Of a DNA stretch of 64,000 bases, positions 46,553 to 61,542 are shown piece after piece. A model generated the notes under the pieces. It was not told where the DNA came from, did no database searches, and saw only the letters and a program-made list of their open reading frames with translations. Source of the stretch: Panorpa germanica (Eukaryota > Arthropoda > Insecta > Mecoptera > Panorpidae); assembly GCA_963678705.1 (NCBI GenBank), contig CAVMBN010000165.1:62001-126000 (forward strand). Direction: 5' to 3'. A program made the position numbers and the translations under genes. How positions within the stretch are numbered: position 1 is the stretch's first letter; every line of letters starts with the position of its first letter.

Positions 46553-48138
46553 GCCGCCCACTATCAAGTAAGTCGAATAACATTAACTATAAATAATATT
46601 AAAACAAAAGAATTAATTTATTTAAATGCGTGTTTTAAATAATAGTGAGAGTGTATTAATTGTTATAAGTGATTAAGTGAACAATATATGCGGTTTTCTT
46701 GGAAATAGTGATTGATCGTTCATGAACATTCAATGGTAACAAACAAATGGTAAGTAAGTAGGCATAAGTACAAGTATGTATATGAGATATTTATAGAAAT
46801 TTAGTGTGCCTTTGTTTATGTCCGGTGGCCAAGTGACCTTCAAAGAATTAGACCGGCAAAAACCTATAGGTACGTCTACTGCGCTATGGAGAACTATTTT
46901 CATTGTCGAACATTATTTTACAAACCGATTACCGTTCCATGAAAAGGCAACTATCTAAAGGTTGTCCTCAGCGATCTGTAATGGGGCTTGAGCTCTGGAA
47001 CATGGTATTCGACGAGAACTGTGTTTCTCACTCGAAAGGTTGTGTAGACATATGTTTTGCCAACGATAATGTGATCCTTATCGGTGCAAATAGTACAGAA
47101 ACCCTAAAAAGCCGTTCTCGACCTGCTATATATAAAATCTGTAGTTTCTTGAAGCTACAAAGCTACGAAACAAATACAGTAACAACGAATGATAAACTTG
47201 TAACACACCTTGCACGTGTCACAAGGACGGAATGAAGCTTAAACTCGGCAACTATGCCGACACTATACAAGGGGGCATTTATGCTAATAGTTGTGTATTG
47301 TGCTTCAGCATGGTATTACAGGATCAATCTTCCAGATCTTCCATGCAAAGAACTATGTTATTGACGATGACGCGTTGTTGCAGAACTGTATCTACAGAAG
47401 TGGTGCAAGTGATATTGGGGACAATTCCTTTAGATTTAAAAATCACTCATGCACTTACTCAAGTACAAATTACGCTAGAACTGAAAAAATCAAATTTTGA
47501 TGATTTAAAATTAATGCGACAAATTTCGAGGATTTAAAGTTAATGCGGCTGTAGGATAAAAGTCTGGAGACGATACCAAATATATTGCCAAAGAGGTAAA
47601 TGCATATATGCATAAGCTCTGGCAAGACAGATGGGACTTAATACAAAAAGGAAGACCTACGTATTGGTTTACAAGGACGTTAATATTGCTTTGCAACACA
47701 AGTTGTTCCTCTCTACTATGTGTGTGATCGGCTCCTGCTACTTTAGGTGAAAAAAGTGATTAAAAGTGAGAAATTAATTATGGAAAAAAATTAAATAAAT
47801 TATATGAATACTTTTTCAAACGAAAAGTATTTAAGTTTGTTTTAAATTTGTGTTAATTTACCCTAAACAAAGTGTTTTTACAAAAGTTTGACAGTTGGAA
47901 ACCAGTGTTAAAAACGAATTTTTCATTACGCGTACACGCGGTCTTATAAACATAACCTCAAATTTGTAACTTTGATGTTTGATATAAGACATTAATAAGT
48001 GCGATAGACAAAAAAAGTGATAATAATTAGGTTAGTGTTAGTGCTAAAACATCAAGTGGTTTAAAATTCAAGAAATCTGTAGAGATATATAAGGAAGACC
48101 TCATATAAACACTACAAATATACGGAAGACAAAAGGTT
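46553..48138 (+). repeat. Satellite monomer 17, type C
   Basis: 1,586 bp, followed directly by another C. This is the only C-C pair in the window. Confidence 0.9.
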
Positions 48139-49724
48139 GCCGCCCACTATCAAGTAAGTCGAATAACATTAACTATAAATAATATTAAAACAAAAGAATT
48201 AATTTATTTAAATGCGTGTTTTAAATAATAGTGAGAGTGTATTAATTGTTATAAGTGATTAAGTGAACAATATATGCGGTTTTCTTGGAAATAGTGATTG
48301 ATCGTTCATGAACATTCAATGGTTACAAACAAATGGTAAGTAAGTAGGCATAAGTACAAGTATGTATATGAGATATTTATAGAAATTTAGTGTGCCTTTG
48401 TTTATGTCCGGTGGCCAAGTGACCTTCAAAGAATTAGACCGGCAAAAACCTATAGGTACGTCTACTGCGCTATGGAGAACTATTTTCATTGTCGAACATT
48501 ATTTTACAAACCGATTACCGTTCCATGAAAAGGCAACTATCTAAAGGTTGTCCTCAGCGATCTGTAATGGGGCTTGAGCTCTGGAACATGGTATTCGACG
48601 AGAACTGTGTTTCTCACTCGAAAGGTTGTGTAGACATATGTTTTGCCAACGATAATGTGATCCTTATCGGTGCAAATAGTACAGAAACCCTAAAAAGCCG
48701 TTCTCGACCTGCTATATATAAAATCTGTAGTTTCTTGAAGCTACAAAGCTACGAAACAAATACAGTAACAACGAATGATAAACTTGTAACACACCTTGCA
48801 CGTGTCACAAGGACGGAATGAAGCTTAAACTCGGCAACTATGCCGACACTATACAAGGGGGCATTTATGCTAATAGTTGTGTATTGTGCTTCAGCATGGT
48901 ATTACAGGATCAATCTTCCAGATCTTCCATGCAAAGAACTATGTTATTGACGATGACGCGTTGTTGCAGAACTGTATCTACAGAAGTGGTGCAAGTGATA
49001 TTGGGGACAATTCCTTTAGATTTAAAAATCACTCATGCACTTACTCAAGTACAAATTACGCTAGAACTGAAAAAATCAAATTTTGATGATTTAAAATTAA
49101 TGCGACAAATTTCGAGGATTTAAAGTTAATGCGGCTGTAGGATAAAAGTCTGGAGACGATACCAAATATATTGCCAAAGAGGTAAATGCATATATGCATA
49201 AGCTCTGGCAAGACAGATGGGACTTAATACAAAAAGGAAGACCTACGTATTGGTTTACAAGGACGTTAATATTGCTTTGCAACACAAGTTGTTCCTCTCT
49301 ACTATGTGTGTGATCGGCTCCTGCTACTTTAGGTGAAAAAAGTGATTAAAAGTGAGAAATTAATTATGGAAAAAAATTAAATAAATTATATGAATACTTT
49401 TTCAAACGAAAAGTATTTAAGTTTGTTTTAAATTTGTGTTAATTTACCCTAAACAAAGTGTTTTTACAAAAGTTTGACAGTTGGAAACCAGTGTTAAAAA
49501 CGAATTTTTCATTACGCGTACACGCGGTCTTATAAACATAACCTCAAATTTGTAACTTTGATGTTTAATATAAGACATTAATAAGTGCGATAGACAAAAA
49601 AAGTGATAATAATTAGGTTAGTGTTAGTGCTAAAACATCAAGTGGTTTAAAATTCAAGAAATCTGTAGAGATATATATGGAAGACCTCATATAAACACTA
49701 CAAATATACGGAAGACAAAAGGTT
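48139..49724 (+). repeat. Satellite monomer 18, type C
   Basis: 1,586 bp, almost identical to monomer 17, with a private CAATGGTTACAAAC near 48317. The pair looks like a recent one-monomer duplication. Confidence 0.9.
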
Positions 49725-51668
49725 GCCGCCCACTATCAAGTAAGTCGAATAACATTAACTATAAATAATATTAAAACACAAGAATTAGTTTATATAAATG
49801 CGTGTTTTAAATAATAATGAGAGTGTATTAATTGTTATAAGTGATTAAGTGAACAATATATGCGGTTTTCTTGGAAATAGTGATTGATCGTTCATGAACA
49901 TTCAATAGAAACAAACAAATGGTAAGTAAGTAGGCATAAGTACAAGTATGTATATGAGATATTTATAGAAATTCAGTGTGCCTTTGTTGATGTCCGGTGG
50001 CCAAGTGACCTTCAAAGAATTAGACCGGCAAAAACCTATAGGTACGTCTACTGCGCTATGGAGAACAATTTTCATTGTCGAACATTATTTTACAAATTGA
50101 TTACCGTTCCATGAAAAGGCAACTATCTAAAGGTTGTCCTCAGCAATCTGTAATGGGGCCTGAACTCTGGAACATGGTATTCGACGAGAACTGTGTTTCT
50201 CACTCGAAAGGTTGTGTAGACATATGTTTTGCCAACGATAATGTGATCCTTATCGGTGCAAATAGTACAGAAACCCTAGAAAGCCGTTCTCGACCTGCTA
50301 TATATAAAATCTGTAGTTTCCTGAAGCTACAAAGCTACGAAACAAATACAGTAACAACGAATGATAAACTTGTAACACACCTTGCGCGTGTCACAAGGAC
50401 GGAATGAAGCTTAAACTCGGCAACTATGCCGACACTATACAAGGGGGCATTTATGCTAATAGTTGTGTATTGTGCTTCGGCATGGTATTACAGGATCAAT
50501 CTTCCAGATCTTCCATGCAAAGAACTATGTTATTGACGATGACGCGTTGTTGCAGAACTGTATCTACAGAAGTGGTGCAAGTGATATTGGGGACAATTCC
50601 TTTAGATTTAAAAATCACTCATGCACTTACTCAAGTACAAATTACGCTAGAACTGAAAAAATCAAATTTTGATGATTTAAAATTAATGCGACAAATTTCG
50701 AGGATTTAAAGTTAATGCGGCTGTAGGATAAAAGTCTGAAGACGATACCAAATATATTGCCAAAGAGATGAATGCATATATGCATAAGCTCTGGCAAGAC
50801 AGATGGGACTTAATACAAAAAGGAAGACCTACGTATTGGTTTACAAGGACGTTAATATTGCTTTGCAACACAAGTGGTTCCTATCTACTATGTGTCTGAT
50901 CGGCTCCTGCTACTTTAGGTGAAAAAAGTGATTAGAAGTGAAAAATTAATTATGGAAAAAAATTAAATAAATTATATGAATACTTTTTTAAACGAAAAGT
51001 ATTTAAGTTTGTTTTAAATTTGTGGTAATTTACCCTAAACAAAGTGTTTTTACAAAAGTTTGACAGTTGGAAACCAGTGTTAAAAACGAATTTTTCATTA
51101 CGCGTACACGCGGTCTTATAAACATAACCTCAAATTTGTAACTTTGATGTTTGATATAAGACATTAATAAGTGCGATATACAAAAAAAGTGATAATAATT
51201 AGGTTAGTGTTAGTGCTAAAACATCATGTGGTTTAAAATTCAAGAAATCTGTAGAGATATATATGGAAGACCTCATATAAACACTACAAATATACGGAAG
51301 ACATTAGGTTGAACCTGAAATTAAATAAATTATATGAATACTTTTTCAAACGAAAAGTATTTAAGTTTGTTTCAAATTTGTGTTAATTTACCCTAAACAA
51401 AGTGTTTTTACAAAAGTTTGACAGTTGGAAACCAGTGTTAAAAGCGAATTTTTCATTACGCGTACACTCGGTCTTATAAACATAACCTCAAATTTGTAAC
51501 TTTGATGTTTGATATAAGACATTAATAAGTGCGATAGACAAAAAAAGTGATAATAATTAGGTTAGTGTTAGTGCTAAAACATCAAGTGGTTTAAAATTCA
51601 AGAAATCTGTAGAGATATATAAGGAAGACCTCATATAAACACTACAAATATACGGAAGACAAAAGGTC
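49725..51668 (+). repeat. Satellite monomer 19, type D with 358-bp tail duplication
   Basis: 1,944 bp. Full-length D: CAATAGAAACAAAC, ACAAATTGATTACC, CAGCAATCTG and GTGTCTGATCGG. The tail duplication occupies about 51311-51668. First unit of the 6,702-bp higher-order repeat. Confidence 0.9.
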
Positions 51669-53255
51669 ACCGCCCACTATCAAGTAAGTCGAATAACAAT
51701 AACTATAAATAATATTAAAACACAAGAATTAGTTTATATGAATGCGTGTTTTAAATAATAATGAGAGTGTATTAATTGTTATAAGTGATTAAGTGAACAA
51801 TATATGCGGTTTTCTTGGAAATAGTGATTGATCGTTCATGAACATTCAATGGTAACAAACAAATGGTAAGTAAGTAGGCATAAGTACAAGTATGTATATG
51901 AGATATTTATAGAAATTCAGTGTGCCTTTGTTGATGTCCGGTGGCCAAGTGACCTTCAAAGAATTAGACCGGCAAAAACCTATAGGTACGTCTACTGCGC
52001 TATGGAGAACTATTTTCATTGTCGAACATTATTTTACAAACCGATTACCGTTCCATGAAAAGGCAACTATCTAAAGGTTGTCCTCAGCGATCTGTAATGG
52101 GGCCTGAGCTCTGGAACATGGTATTCGACGAGAACTGTGTTTCTCACTCGAGAGGTTGTGTAGACATATGTTTTGCCAACGATAATGTGATCCTTATCGG
52201 TGCAAATTGTACAGAAACCCTAGAAAGCCGTTTTTGACCTGCTATATATAAAATCTGTAGTTTCTTAAAGCTACAAAGCTACGAAACAAATACAGTAACA
52301 ACGAATGATAAACTTGTAACACACCTTGCGCGTGTCACAAGGACGGAATGAAGCTTAAACTCGGCAACTATGCCGACACTATACAAGGGGGCATTTATGC
52401 TAATAATTGTGTATTGTGCTTCAGCATGGTATTACAGGATCAATCTTCCAGATCTTTCATGCAAAGAACTATGTTATTGACGATGACGCGTTGTTGCAGA
52501 ACTGTATCTACAGAAGTGGTGCAAGTGATATTGGGGACAATTCCTTTAGATTTAAAAATCACTAATGCACTTACTCAAATTCAAATTACGCTAGAACTGA
52601 AAAAATCAAATTTTGATGATTAAAAATTAATGCGACAATTTTCGAGGATTTAAAGTTAATGCGGCTGTAGGATAAAAGTCTGGAGACGATACCAAATATA
52701 TTGCTAAAGAGATGAATGCATATATGCATAAGCTCTGGCAAGACAGATGGGACTTAATACAAAAAAGAAGACCTACGTATTGGTTTACAAGGACGTTAAT
52801 ATTGCTTTGCAACACAAGTGGTTCCTATCTACTATGTGTGTGATCGGCTCCTGCTACTTTAGGTGAAAAAAGTGATTAAAAGTGAGAAATTAATTATGGA
52901 AAAAAATTAAATAAATTATATGAATACTTTTTCAAACGAAAAGTATTTAAGTTTGTTTTAAATTTGTGTTAATTTACCCTAAACAAAGTGTTTTTACAAA
53001 AGTTTGACAGTTGGAAACCAGTGTTAAAAACGAATTTTTCATTACGCGTACACGCGGTCTTATAAACATAACCTTAAATTTGTAACTTTGATGTTTGATA
53101 TAAGACATTAATAAGTGCGATAGACAAAACAAAGTAATAATAATTAGGTTAGTGTTAGTGCTTAAACATCAAGTGGTTTAAAATTCAAGAAATCTGTAGA
53201 GATATATAAGGAAGACCTCATATAAACACTACAAATATACGGAAGACAAAAGGTT
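51669..53255 (+). repeat. Satellite monomer 20, type E
   Basis: 1,587 bp. E with CGTTTTTGACC, where the stop in relic frame one is preceded by a further change, and AATTTTCGAGG in place of AAATTTCGAGG. Starts with GTCACCGCC instead of GTTGCCGCC. Confidence 0.9.
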
Positions 53256-54840
53256 GCCGCCCACTATCAAGTAAGTCGAATAACATTAACTATAAATAAT
53301 ATTAAAACACAAGATATAGTTTGTATTAATGCGTGTTTTAAATAATAATGAGAGTGTATTAATTGTTATAAGTGATTAAGAGAACAATATATGCGGTTTT
53401 CTTGAAAATAGTGATTGATCGTTCATGAACATTCAATGGTAACAAACAAATGGTAAGTAAGTAGGCATAAGTACAAGTATGTATATGAGATATTTATAGA
53501 AATTCAGTGTGCCTTTGTTAATGTCCGGTGGCCAAGTGACCTTCAAAGAATTAGACCGGCAAAAACCTATAGGTACGTCTACTGCGCTATGGAGAACAAT
53601 TTTCATTGTCGAACATTATTTTACAAACCGATTACCGTTCCATGAAAAGGCAACTATCTAAAGGTTGTCCTCAGCGATCTGTAATGGGGCCTGAGCTCTG
53701 GAACATGGTATTCGACGAGAACTGTGTTTCTCACTCGAAAGGTTGTGTAGACATATGTTTTGCAAACGATAATGTGATCCTTATCGGTGCAAATAGTACA
53801 GAAACCCTAGAAAGCCGTTCTCGACCTGCTATATATAAAATCTGTAGTTTCTTGAAGCTACAAAGCTACGAAACAAATACAGTAACAACGAATGATAAAC
53901 TTGTAACACACCTTGCCCGTGTCACAAGGACGGAATGAAGCTTAAACTCGGCAACTATGCCGACACTATACAAGGGGGCATTTATGCTAATAGTTGTGTA
54001 TTGTGCTTCGGCATGGTATTACAGGATCAATCTTCCAGATCTTCCATGCAAAGAACTATGTTATTGACGATGATGCGTTGTTGCAGAACTGTATCTACAG
54101 AAGTGGTGCAAGTGATATTGGGGACAATTCCTTTAGATTTAAAAATCACTCATGCACTTACTCAAGTACAAATTACGCTAGAACTGAAAAAATCAAATTT
54201 TGATGATTTAAAATTAATGCAAAAATTTCGAGGATTTAAAGTTAATGCGACTGTAGGATAAAAGTCTGGAGACGATACCAAATATATTGCCAAAGAGATG
54301 AATGCATATATGCATGAGCTCTGGCAAGACACATGGGACCTAATACAACAAGTAAGACCTACGTATTGGTTTACAAGGACGTTAATATTGCTTTGCAACA
54401 CAAGTGGTTCCTATCTACTATGTGTGTGATCGGCTCCTGCTACTTTAGGTGAAAAAAGTGATTAAAAGTGAGAAATTAATTATGGAAAAAAATTAAATAA
54501 ATTATATGAATACTTTTTCAAACGAAAAGTATTTAAGTTTGTTTTAAATTTGTGTTAATTTACCCTAAACAAAGTGTTTTTACAAAAGTTTGACAGTTGG
54601 AAACCAGTGTTAAAAACGAATTTTTCATTACGCGTACACGCGGTCTTATAAACATAACCTCAAATTTGTAACTTTGATGTTTGATATAAGACATTAATAA
54701 GTGCGATAGACAAAAAAAGTGATAATAATTAGGTTAGTGTTAGTGCTAAAACATCAAGTGGTTTAAAATTCAAGAAATCTGTAGAGATATATAAGGAAGA
54801 CCTCATATAAACACTACAAATATACGGAAGACAAAAGGTT
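53256..54840 (+). repeat. Satellite monomer 21, type B
   Basis: 1,585 bp, B markers, third member of the higher-order repeat. Private AGAGAACAATATATG near 53390 is shared with the B at 59958. Confidence 0.9.
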
Positions 54841-56426
54841 GCCGCCCACTATCAAGTAAGTCGAATAACATTAACTATAAATAATATTAAAACAAAAGAA
54901 TTAATTTATTTAAATGCGTGTTTTAAATAATAGTGAGAGTGTATTAATTGTTATAAGTGATTAAGTGAACAATATATGCGGTTTTCTTGGAAATAGTGAT
55001 TGATCGTTCATGAACATTCAATGGTAACAAACAAATGGTAAGTAAGTAGGCATAAGTACAAGTATGTATATGAGATATTTATAGAAATTTAGTGTGCCTT
55101 TGTTTATGTCCGGTGGCCAAGTGACCTTCAAAGAATTAGACCGGCAAAAACCTATAGGTACGTCTACTGCGCTATGGAGAACTATTTTCATTGTCGAACA
55201 TTATTTTACAAACCGATTACCGTTCCATGAAAAGGCAACTATCTAAAGGTTGTCCTCAGCGATCTGTAATGGGGCTTGAGCTCTGGAACATGGTATTCGA
55301 CGAGAACTGTGTTTCTCACTCGAAAGGTTGTGTAGACATATGTTTTGCCAACGATAATGTGATCCTTATCGGTGCAAATAGTACAGAAACCCTAAAAAGC
55401 CGTTCTCGACCTGCTATATATAAAATCTGTAGTTTCTTGAAGCTACAAAGCTACGAAACAAATACAGTAACAACGAATGATTAACTTGTAACACACCTTG
55501 CACGTGTCACAAGGACGGAATGAAGCTTAAACTCGGCAACTATGCCGACACTATACAAGGGGGCATTTATGCTAATAGTTGTGTATTGTGCTTCAGCATG
55601 GTATTACAGGATCAATCTTCCAGATCTTCCATGCAAAGAACTATGTTATTGACGATGACGCGTTGTTGCAGAACTGTATCTACAGAAGTGGTGCAAGTGA
55701 TATTGGGGACAATTCCTTTAGATTTAAAAATCACTCATGCACTTACTCAAGTACAAATTACGCTAGAACTGAAAAAATCAAATTTTGATGATTTAAAATT
55801 AATGCGACAAATTTCGAGGATTTAAAGTTAATGCGGCTGTAGGATAAAAGTCTGGAGACGATACCAAATATATTGCCAAAGAGGTAAATGCATATATGCA
55901 TAAGCTCTGGCAAGACAGATGGGACTTAATACAAAAAGGAAGACCTACGTATTGGTTTACAAGGACGTTAATATTGCTTTGCAACACAAGTTGTTCCTCT
56001 CTACTATGTGTGTGATCGGCTCCTGCTACTTTAGGTGAAAAAAGTGATTAAAAGTGAGAAATTAATTATGGAAAAAAATTAAATAAATTATATGAATACT
56101 TTTTCAAACGAAAAGTATTTAAGTTTGTTTTAAATTTGTGTTAATTTACCCTAAACAAAGTGTTTTTACAAAAGTTTGACAGTTGGAAACCAGTGTTAAA
56201 AACGAATTTTTCATTACGCGTACACGCGGTCTTATAAACATAACCTCAAATTTGTAACTTTGATGTTTGATATAAGACATTAATAAGTGCGATAGACAAA
56301 AAAAGTGATAATAATTAGGTTAGTGTTAGTGCTAAAACATCAAGTGGTTTAAAATTCAAGAAATCTGTAGAGATATATATGGAAGACCTCATATAAACAC
56401 TACAAATATACGGAAGACAAAAGGTT
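54841..56426 (+). repeat. Satellite monomer 22, type C
   Basis: 1,586 bp, C markers, fourth member. Relic frame one ends early at TAA 55482-55484 (GATTAACTTG), as in monomer 1. Confidence 0.9.
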
Positions 56427-58370
56427 GCCGCCCACTATCAATTAAGTCGAATAACATTAACTATAAATAATATTAAAACACAAGAATTAGTTTATATAAA
56501 TGCGTGTTTTAAATAATAATGAGAGTGTATTAATTGTTATAAGTGATTAAGTGAACAATATATGCGGTTTTCTTGGAAATAGTGATTGATCGTTCATGAA
56601 CATTCAATAGAAACAAACAAATGGTAAGTAAGTAGGCATAAGTACAAGTATGTATATGAGATATTTATAGAAATTCAGTGTGCCTTTGTTGATGTCCGGT
56701 GGCCAAGTGACCTTCAAAGAATTAGACCGGCAAAAACCTATAGGTACGTCTACTGCGCTATGGAGAACAATTTTCATTGTCGAACATTATTTTACAAATT
56801 GATTACCGTTCCATGAAAAGGCAACTATCTAAAGGTTGTCCTCAGCAATCTGTAATGGGGCCTGAACTCTGGAACATGGTATTCGACGAGAACTGTGTTT
56901 CTCACTCGAAAGGTTGTGTAGACATATGTTTTGCCAACGATAATGTGATCCTTATCGGTGCAAATAGTACAGAAACCCTAGAAAGCCGTTCTCGACCTGC
57001 TATATATAAAATCTGTAGTTTCCTGAAGCTACAAAGCTACGAAACAAATACAGTAACAACGAATGATAAACTTGTAACACACCTTGCGCGTGTCACAAGG
57101 ACGGAATGAAGCTTAAACTCGGCAACTATGCCGACACTATACAAGGGGGCATTTATGCTAATAGTTGTGTATTGTGCTTCGGCATGGTATTACAGGATCA
57201 ATCTTCCAGATCTTCCATGCAAAGAACTATGTTATTGACGATGACGCGTTGTTGCAGAACTGTATCTACAGAAGTGGTGCAAGTGATATTGGGAACAATT
57301 CCTTTAGATTTAAAAATCACTCATGCACTTACTCAAGTACAAATTACGCTAGAACTGAAAAAATCAAATTTTGATGATTTAAAATTAATGCGACAAATTT
57401 CGAGGATTTAAAGTTAATGCGGCTGTAGGATAAAAGTCTGAAGACGATACCAAATATATTGCCAAAGAGATGAATGCATATATGCATAAGCTCTGGCAAG
57501 ACAGATGGGACTTAATACAAAAAGGAAGACCTACGTATTGGTTTACAAGGACGTTAATATTGCTTTGCAACACAAGTGGTTCCTATCTACTATGTGTCTG
57601 ATCGGCTCCTGCTACTTTAGGTGAAAAAAGTGATTAGAAGTGAAAAATTAATTATGGAAAAAAATTAAATAAATTATATGAATACTTTTTTAAACGAAAA
57701 GTATTTAAGTTTGTTTTAAATTTGTGGTAATTTACCCTAAACAAAGTGTTTTTACAAAAGTTTGACAGTTGGAAACCAGTGTTAAAAACGAATTTTTCAT
57801 TACGCGTACACGCGGTCTTATAAACATAACCTCAAATTTGTAACTTTGATGTTTGATATAAGACATTAATAAGTGCGATAGACAAAAAAAGTGATAATAA
57901 TTAGGTTAGTGTTAGTGCTAAAACATCATGTGGTTTAAAATTCAAGAAATCTGTAGAGATATATATGGAAGACCTCATATAAACACTACAAATATACGGA
58001 AGACATTAGGTTGAACCTGAAATTAAATAAATTATATGAATACTTTTTCAAACGAAAAGTATTTAAGTTTGTTTCAAATTTGTGTTAATTTACCCTAAAC
58101 AAAGTGTTTTTACAAAAGTTTGACAGTTGGAAACCAGTGTTAAAAGCGAATTTTTCATTACGCGTACACTCGGTCTTATAAACATAACCTCAAATTTGTA
58201 ACTTTGATGTTTGATATAAGACATTAATAAGTGCGATAGACAAAAAAAGTGATAATAATTAGGTTAGTGTTAGTGCTAAAACATCAAGTGGTTTAAAATT
58301 CAAGAAATCTGTAGAGATATATAAGGAAGACCTCATATAAACACTACAAATATACGGAAGACAAAAGGTC
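56427..58370 (+). repeat. Satellite monomer 23, type D with 358-bp tail duplication
   Basis: 1,944 bp, twin of monomer 19. Tail duplication at about 58013-58370. Private ATCAATTAAGTCG near 56438. Confidence 0.9.
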
Positions 58371-59957
58371 ACCGCCCACTATCAAGTAAGTCGAATAACA
58401 ATAACTATAAATAATATTAAAACACAAGAATTAGTTTATATGAATGCGTGTTTTAAATAATAATGAGAGTGTATTAATTGTTATAAGTGATTAAGTGAAC
58501 AATATATGCGGTTTTCTTGGAAATAGTGATTGATCGTTCATGAACATTCAATGGTAACAAACAAATGGTAGGTAAGTAGGCATAAGTACAAGTATGTATA
58601 TGAGATATTTATAGAAATTCAGTGTGCCTTTGTTGATGTCCGGTGGCCAAGTGACCTTGAAAGAATTAGACCGGCAAAAACCTATAGGTACGTCTACTGC
58701 GCTATGGAGAACTATTTTCATTGTCGAACATTATTTTACAAACCGATTACCGTTCCATGAAAAGGCAACTATCTAAAGGTTGTCCTCAGCGATCTGTAAT
58801 GGGGCCTGAGCTCTGGAACATGGTATTCGACGAGAACTGTGTTTCTCACTCGAGAGGTTGTGTAGACATATGTTTTGCCAACGATAATGTGATCCTTATC
58901 GGTGCAAATTGTACAGAAACCCTAGAAAGCCGTTTTTGACCTGCTATATATAAAATCTGTAGTTTCTTAAAGCTACAAAGCTACGAAACAAATACAGTAA
59001 CAACGAATGATAAACTTGTAACACACCTTGCGCGTGTCACAAGGACGGAATGAAGCTTAAACTCGGCAACTATGCCGACACTATACAAGGGGGCATTTAT
59101 GCTAATAATTGTGTATTGTGCTTCAGCATGGTATTACAGGATCAATCTTCCAGATCTTTCATGCAAAGAACTATGTTATTGACGATGACGCGTTGTTGCA
59201 GAACTGTATCTACAGAAGTGGTGCAAGTGATATTGGGGACAATTCCTTTAGATTTAAAAATCACTAATGCACTTACTCAAATTCAAATTACGCTAGAACT
59301 GAAAAAATCAAATTTTGATGATTAAAAATTAATGCGACAATTTTCGAGGATTTAAAGTTAATGCGGCTGTAGGATAAAAGTCTGGAGACGATACCAAATA
59401 TATTGCTAAAGAGATGAATGCATATATGCATAAGCTCTGGCAAGACAGATGGGACTTAATACAAAAAAGAAGACCTACGTATTGGTTTACAAGGACGTTA
59501 ATATTGCTTTGCAACACAAGTGGTTCCTATCTACTATGTGTGTGATCGGCTCCTGCTACTTTAGGTGAAAAAAGTGATTAAAAGTGAGAAATTAATTATG
59601 GAAAAAAATTAAATAAATTATATGAATACTTTTTCAAACGAAAAGTATTTAAGTTTGTTTTAAATTTGTGTTAATTTACCCTAAACAAAGTGTTTTTACA
59701 AAAGTTTGACAGTTGGAAACCAGTGTTAAAAACGAATTTTTCATTACGCGTACACGCGGTCTTATAAACATAACCTTAAATTTGTAACTTTGATGTTTGA
59801 TATAAGACATTAATAAGTGCGATAGACAAAAAAAAGTAATAATAATTAGGTTAGTGTTAGTGCTTAAACATCAAGTGGTTTAAAATTCAAGAAATCTGTA
59901 GAGATATATAAGGAAGACCTCATATAAACACTACAAATATACGGAAGACAAAAGGTT
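58371..59957 (+). repeat. Satellite monomer 24, type E
   Basis: 1,587 bp, twin of monomer 20, with ATGGTAGGTAAG near 58566 instead of ATGGTAAGTAAG, as also seen in monomers 11 and 12. Confidence 0.9.
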
Positions 59958-61542
59958 GCCGCCCACTATCAAGTAAGTCGAATAACATTAACTATAAATA
60001 ATATTAAAACACAAGATATAGTTTGTATTAATGCGTGTTTTAAATAATAATGAGAGTGTATTAATTGTTATAAGTGATTAAGAGAACAATATATGCGGTT
60101 TTCTTGAAAATAGTGATTGATCGTTCATGAACATTCAATGGTAACAAACAAATGGTAAGTAAGTAGGCATAAGTACAAGTATGTATATGAGATATTTATA
60201 GAAATTCAGTGTGCCTTTGTTAATGTCCGGTGGCCAAGTGACTTTCAAAGAATTAGACCGGCAAAAACCTATAGGTACGTCTACTGCGCTATGGAGAACA
60301 ATTTTCATTGTCGAACATTATTTTACAAACCGATTACCGTTCCATGAAAAGGCAACTATCTAAAGGTTGTCCTCAGCGATCTGTAATGGGGCCTGAGCTC
60401 TGGAACATGGTATTCGACGAGAACTGTGTTTCTCACTCGAAAGGTTGTGTAGACATATGTTTTGCCAACGATAATGTGATCCTTATCGGTGCAAATAGTA
60501 CAGAAACCCTAGAAAGCCGTTCTCGACCTGCTATATATAAAATCTGTAGTTTCTTGAAGCTACAAAGCTACGAAACAAATACAGTAACAACGAATGATAA
60601 ACTTGTAACACACCTTGCCCGTGTCACAAGGACGGAATGAAGCTTAAACTCGGCAACTATGCCGACACTATACAAGGGGGCATTTATGCTAATAGTTGTG
60701 TATTGTGCTTCGGCATGGTATTACAGGATCAATCTTCCAGATCTTCCATGCAAAGAACTATGTTATTGACGATGATGCGTTGTTGCAGAACTGTATCTAC
60801 AGAAGTGGTGCAAGTGATATTGGGGACAATTCCTTTAGATTTAAAAATCACTCATGCACTTACTCAAGTACAAATTACGCTAGAACTGAAAAAATCAAAT
60901 TTTGATGATTTAAAATTAATGCAAAAATTTCGAGGATTTAAAGTTAATGCGACTGTAGGATAAAAGTCTGGAGACGATACCAAATATATTGCCAAAGAGA
61001 TGAATGCATATATGCATGAGCTCTGGCAAGACACATGGGACCTAATACAACAAGTAAGACCTACGTATTGGTTTACAAGGACGTTAATATTGCTTTGCAA
61101 CACAAGTGGTTCCTATCTACTATGTGTGTGATCGGCTCCTGCTACTTTAGGTGAAAAAAGTGATTAAAAGTGAGAAATTAATTATGGAAAAAAATTAAAT
61201 AAATTATATGAATACTTTTTCAAACGAAAAGTATTTAAGTTTGTTTTAAATTTGTGTTAATTTACCCTAAACAAAGTGTTTTTACAAAAGTTTGACAGTT
61301 GGAAACCAGTGTTAAAAACGAATTTTTCATTACGCGTACACGCGGTCTTATAAACATAACCTCAAATTTGTAACTTTGATGTTTGATATAAGACATTAAT
61401 AAGTGCCATAGACAAAAAAAGTGATAATAATTAGGTTAGTGTTAGTGCTAAAACATCAAGTGGTTTAAAATTCAAGAAATCTGTAGAGATATATAAGGAA
61501 GACCTCATATAAACACTACAAATATACGGAAGACAAAAGGTT
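59958..61542 (+). repeat. Satellite monomer 25, type B
   Basis: 1,585 bp, twin of monomer 21, with GTGACTTTCAAAG near 60238 where others read GTGACCTTCAAAG. Confidence 0.9.

Larger units (their letters stand above)
49725..56426 (+). repeat. Higher-order repeat copy 1 (D-E-B-C, 6,702 bp)
   Basis: Four different monomers in fixed order with lengths 1944, 1587, 1585 and 1586. The next four monomers repeat the order and every length exactly. Differences between the two copies are few (for example GCGATATAC near 51174 against GCGATAGAC near 57876). Confidence 0.93.
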
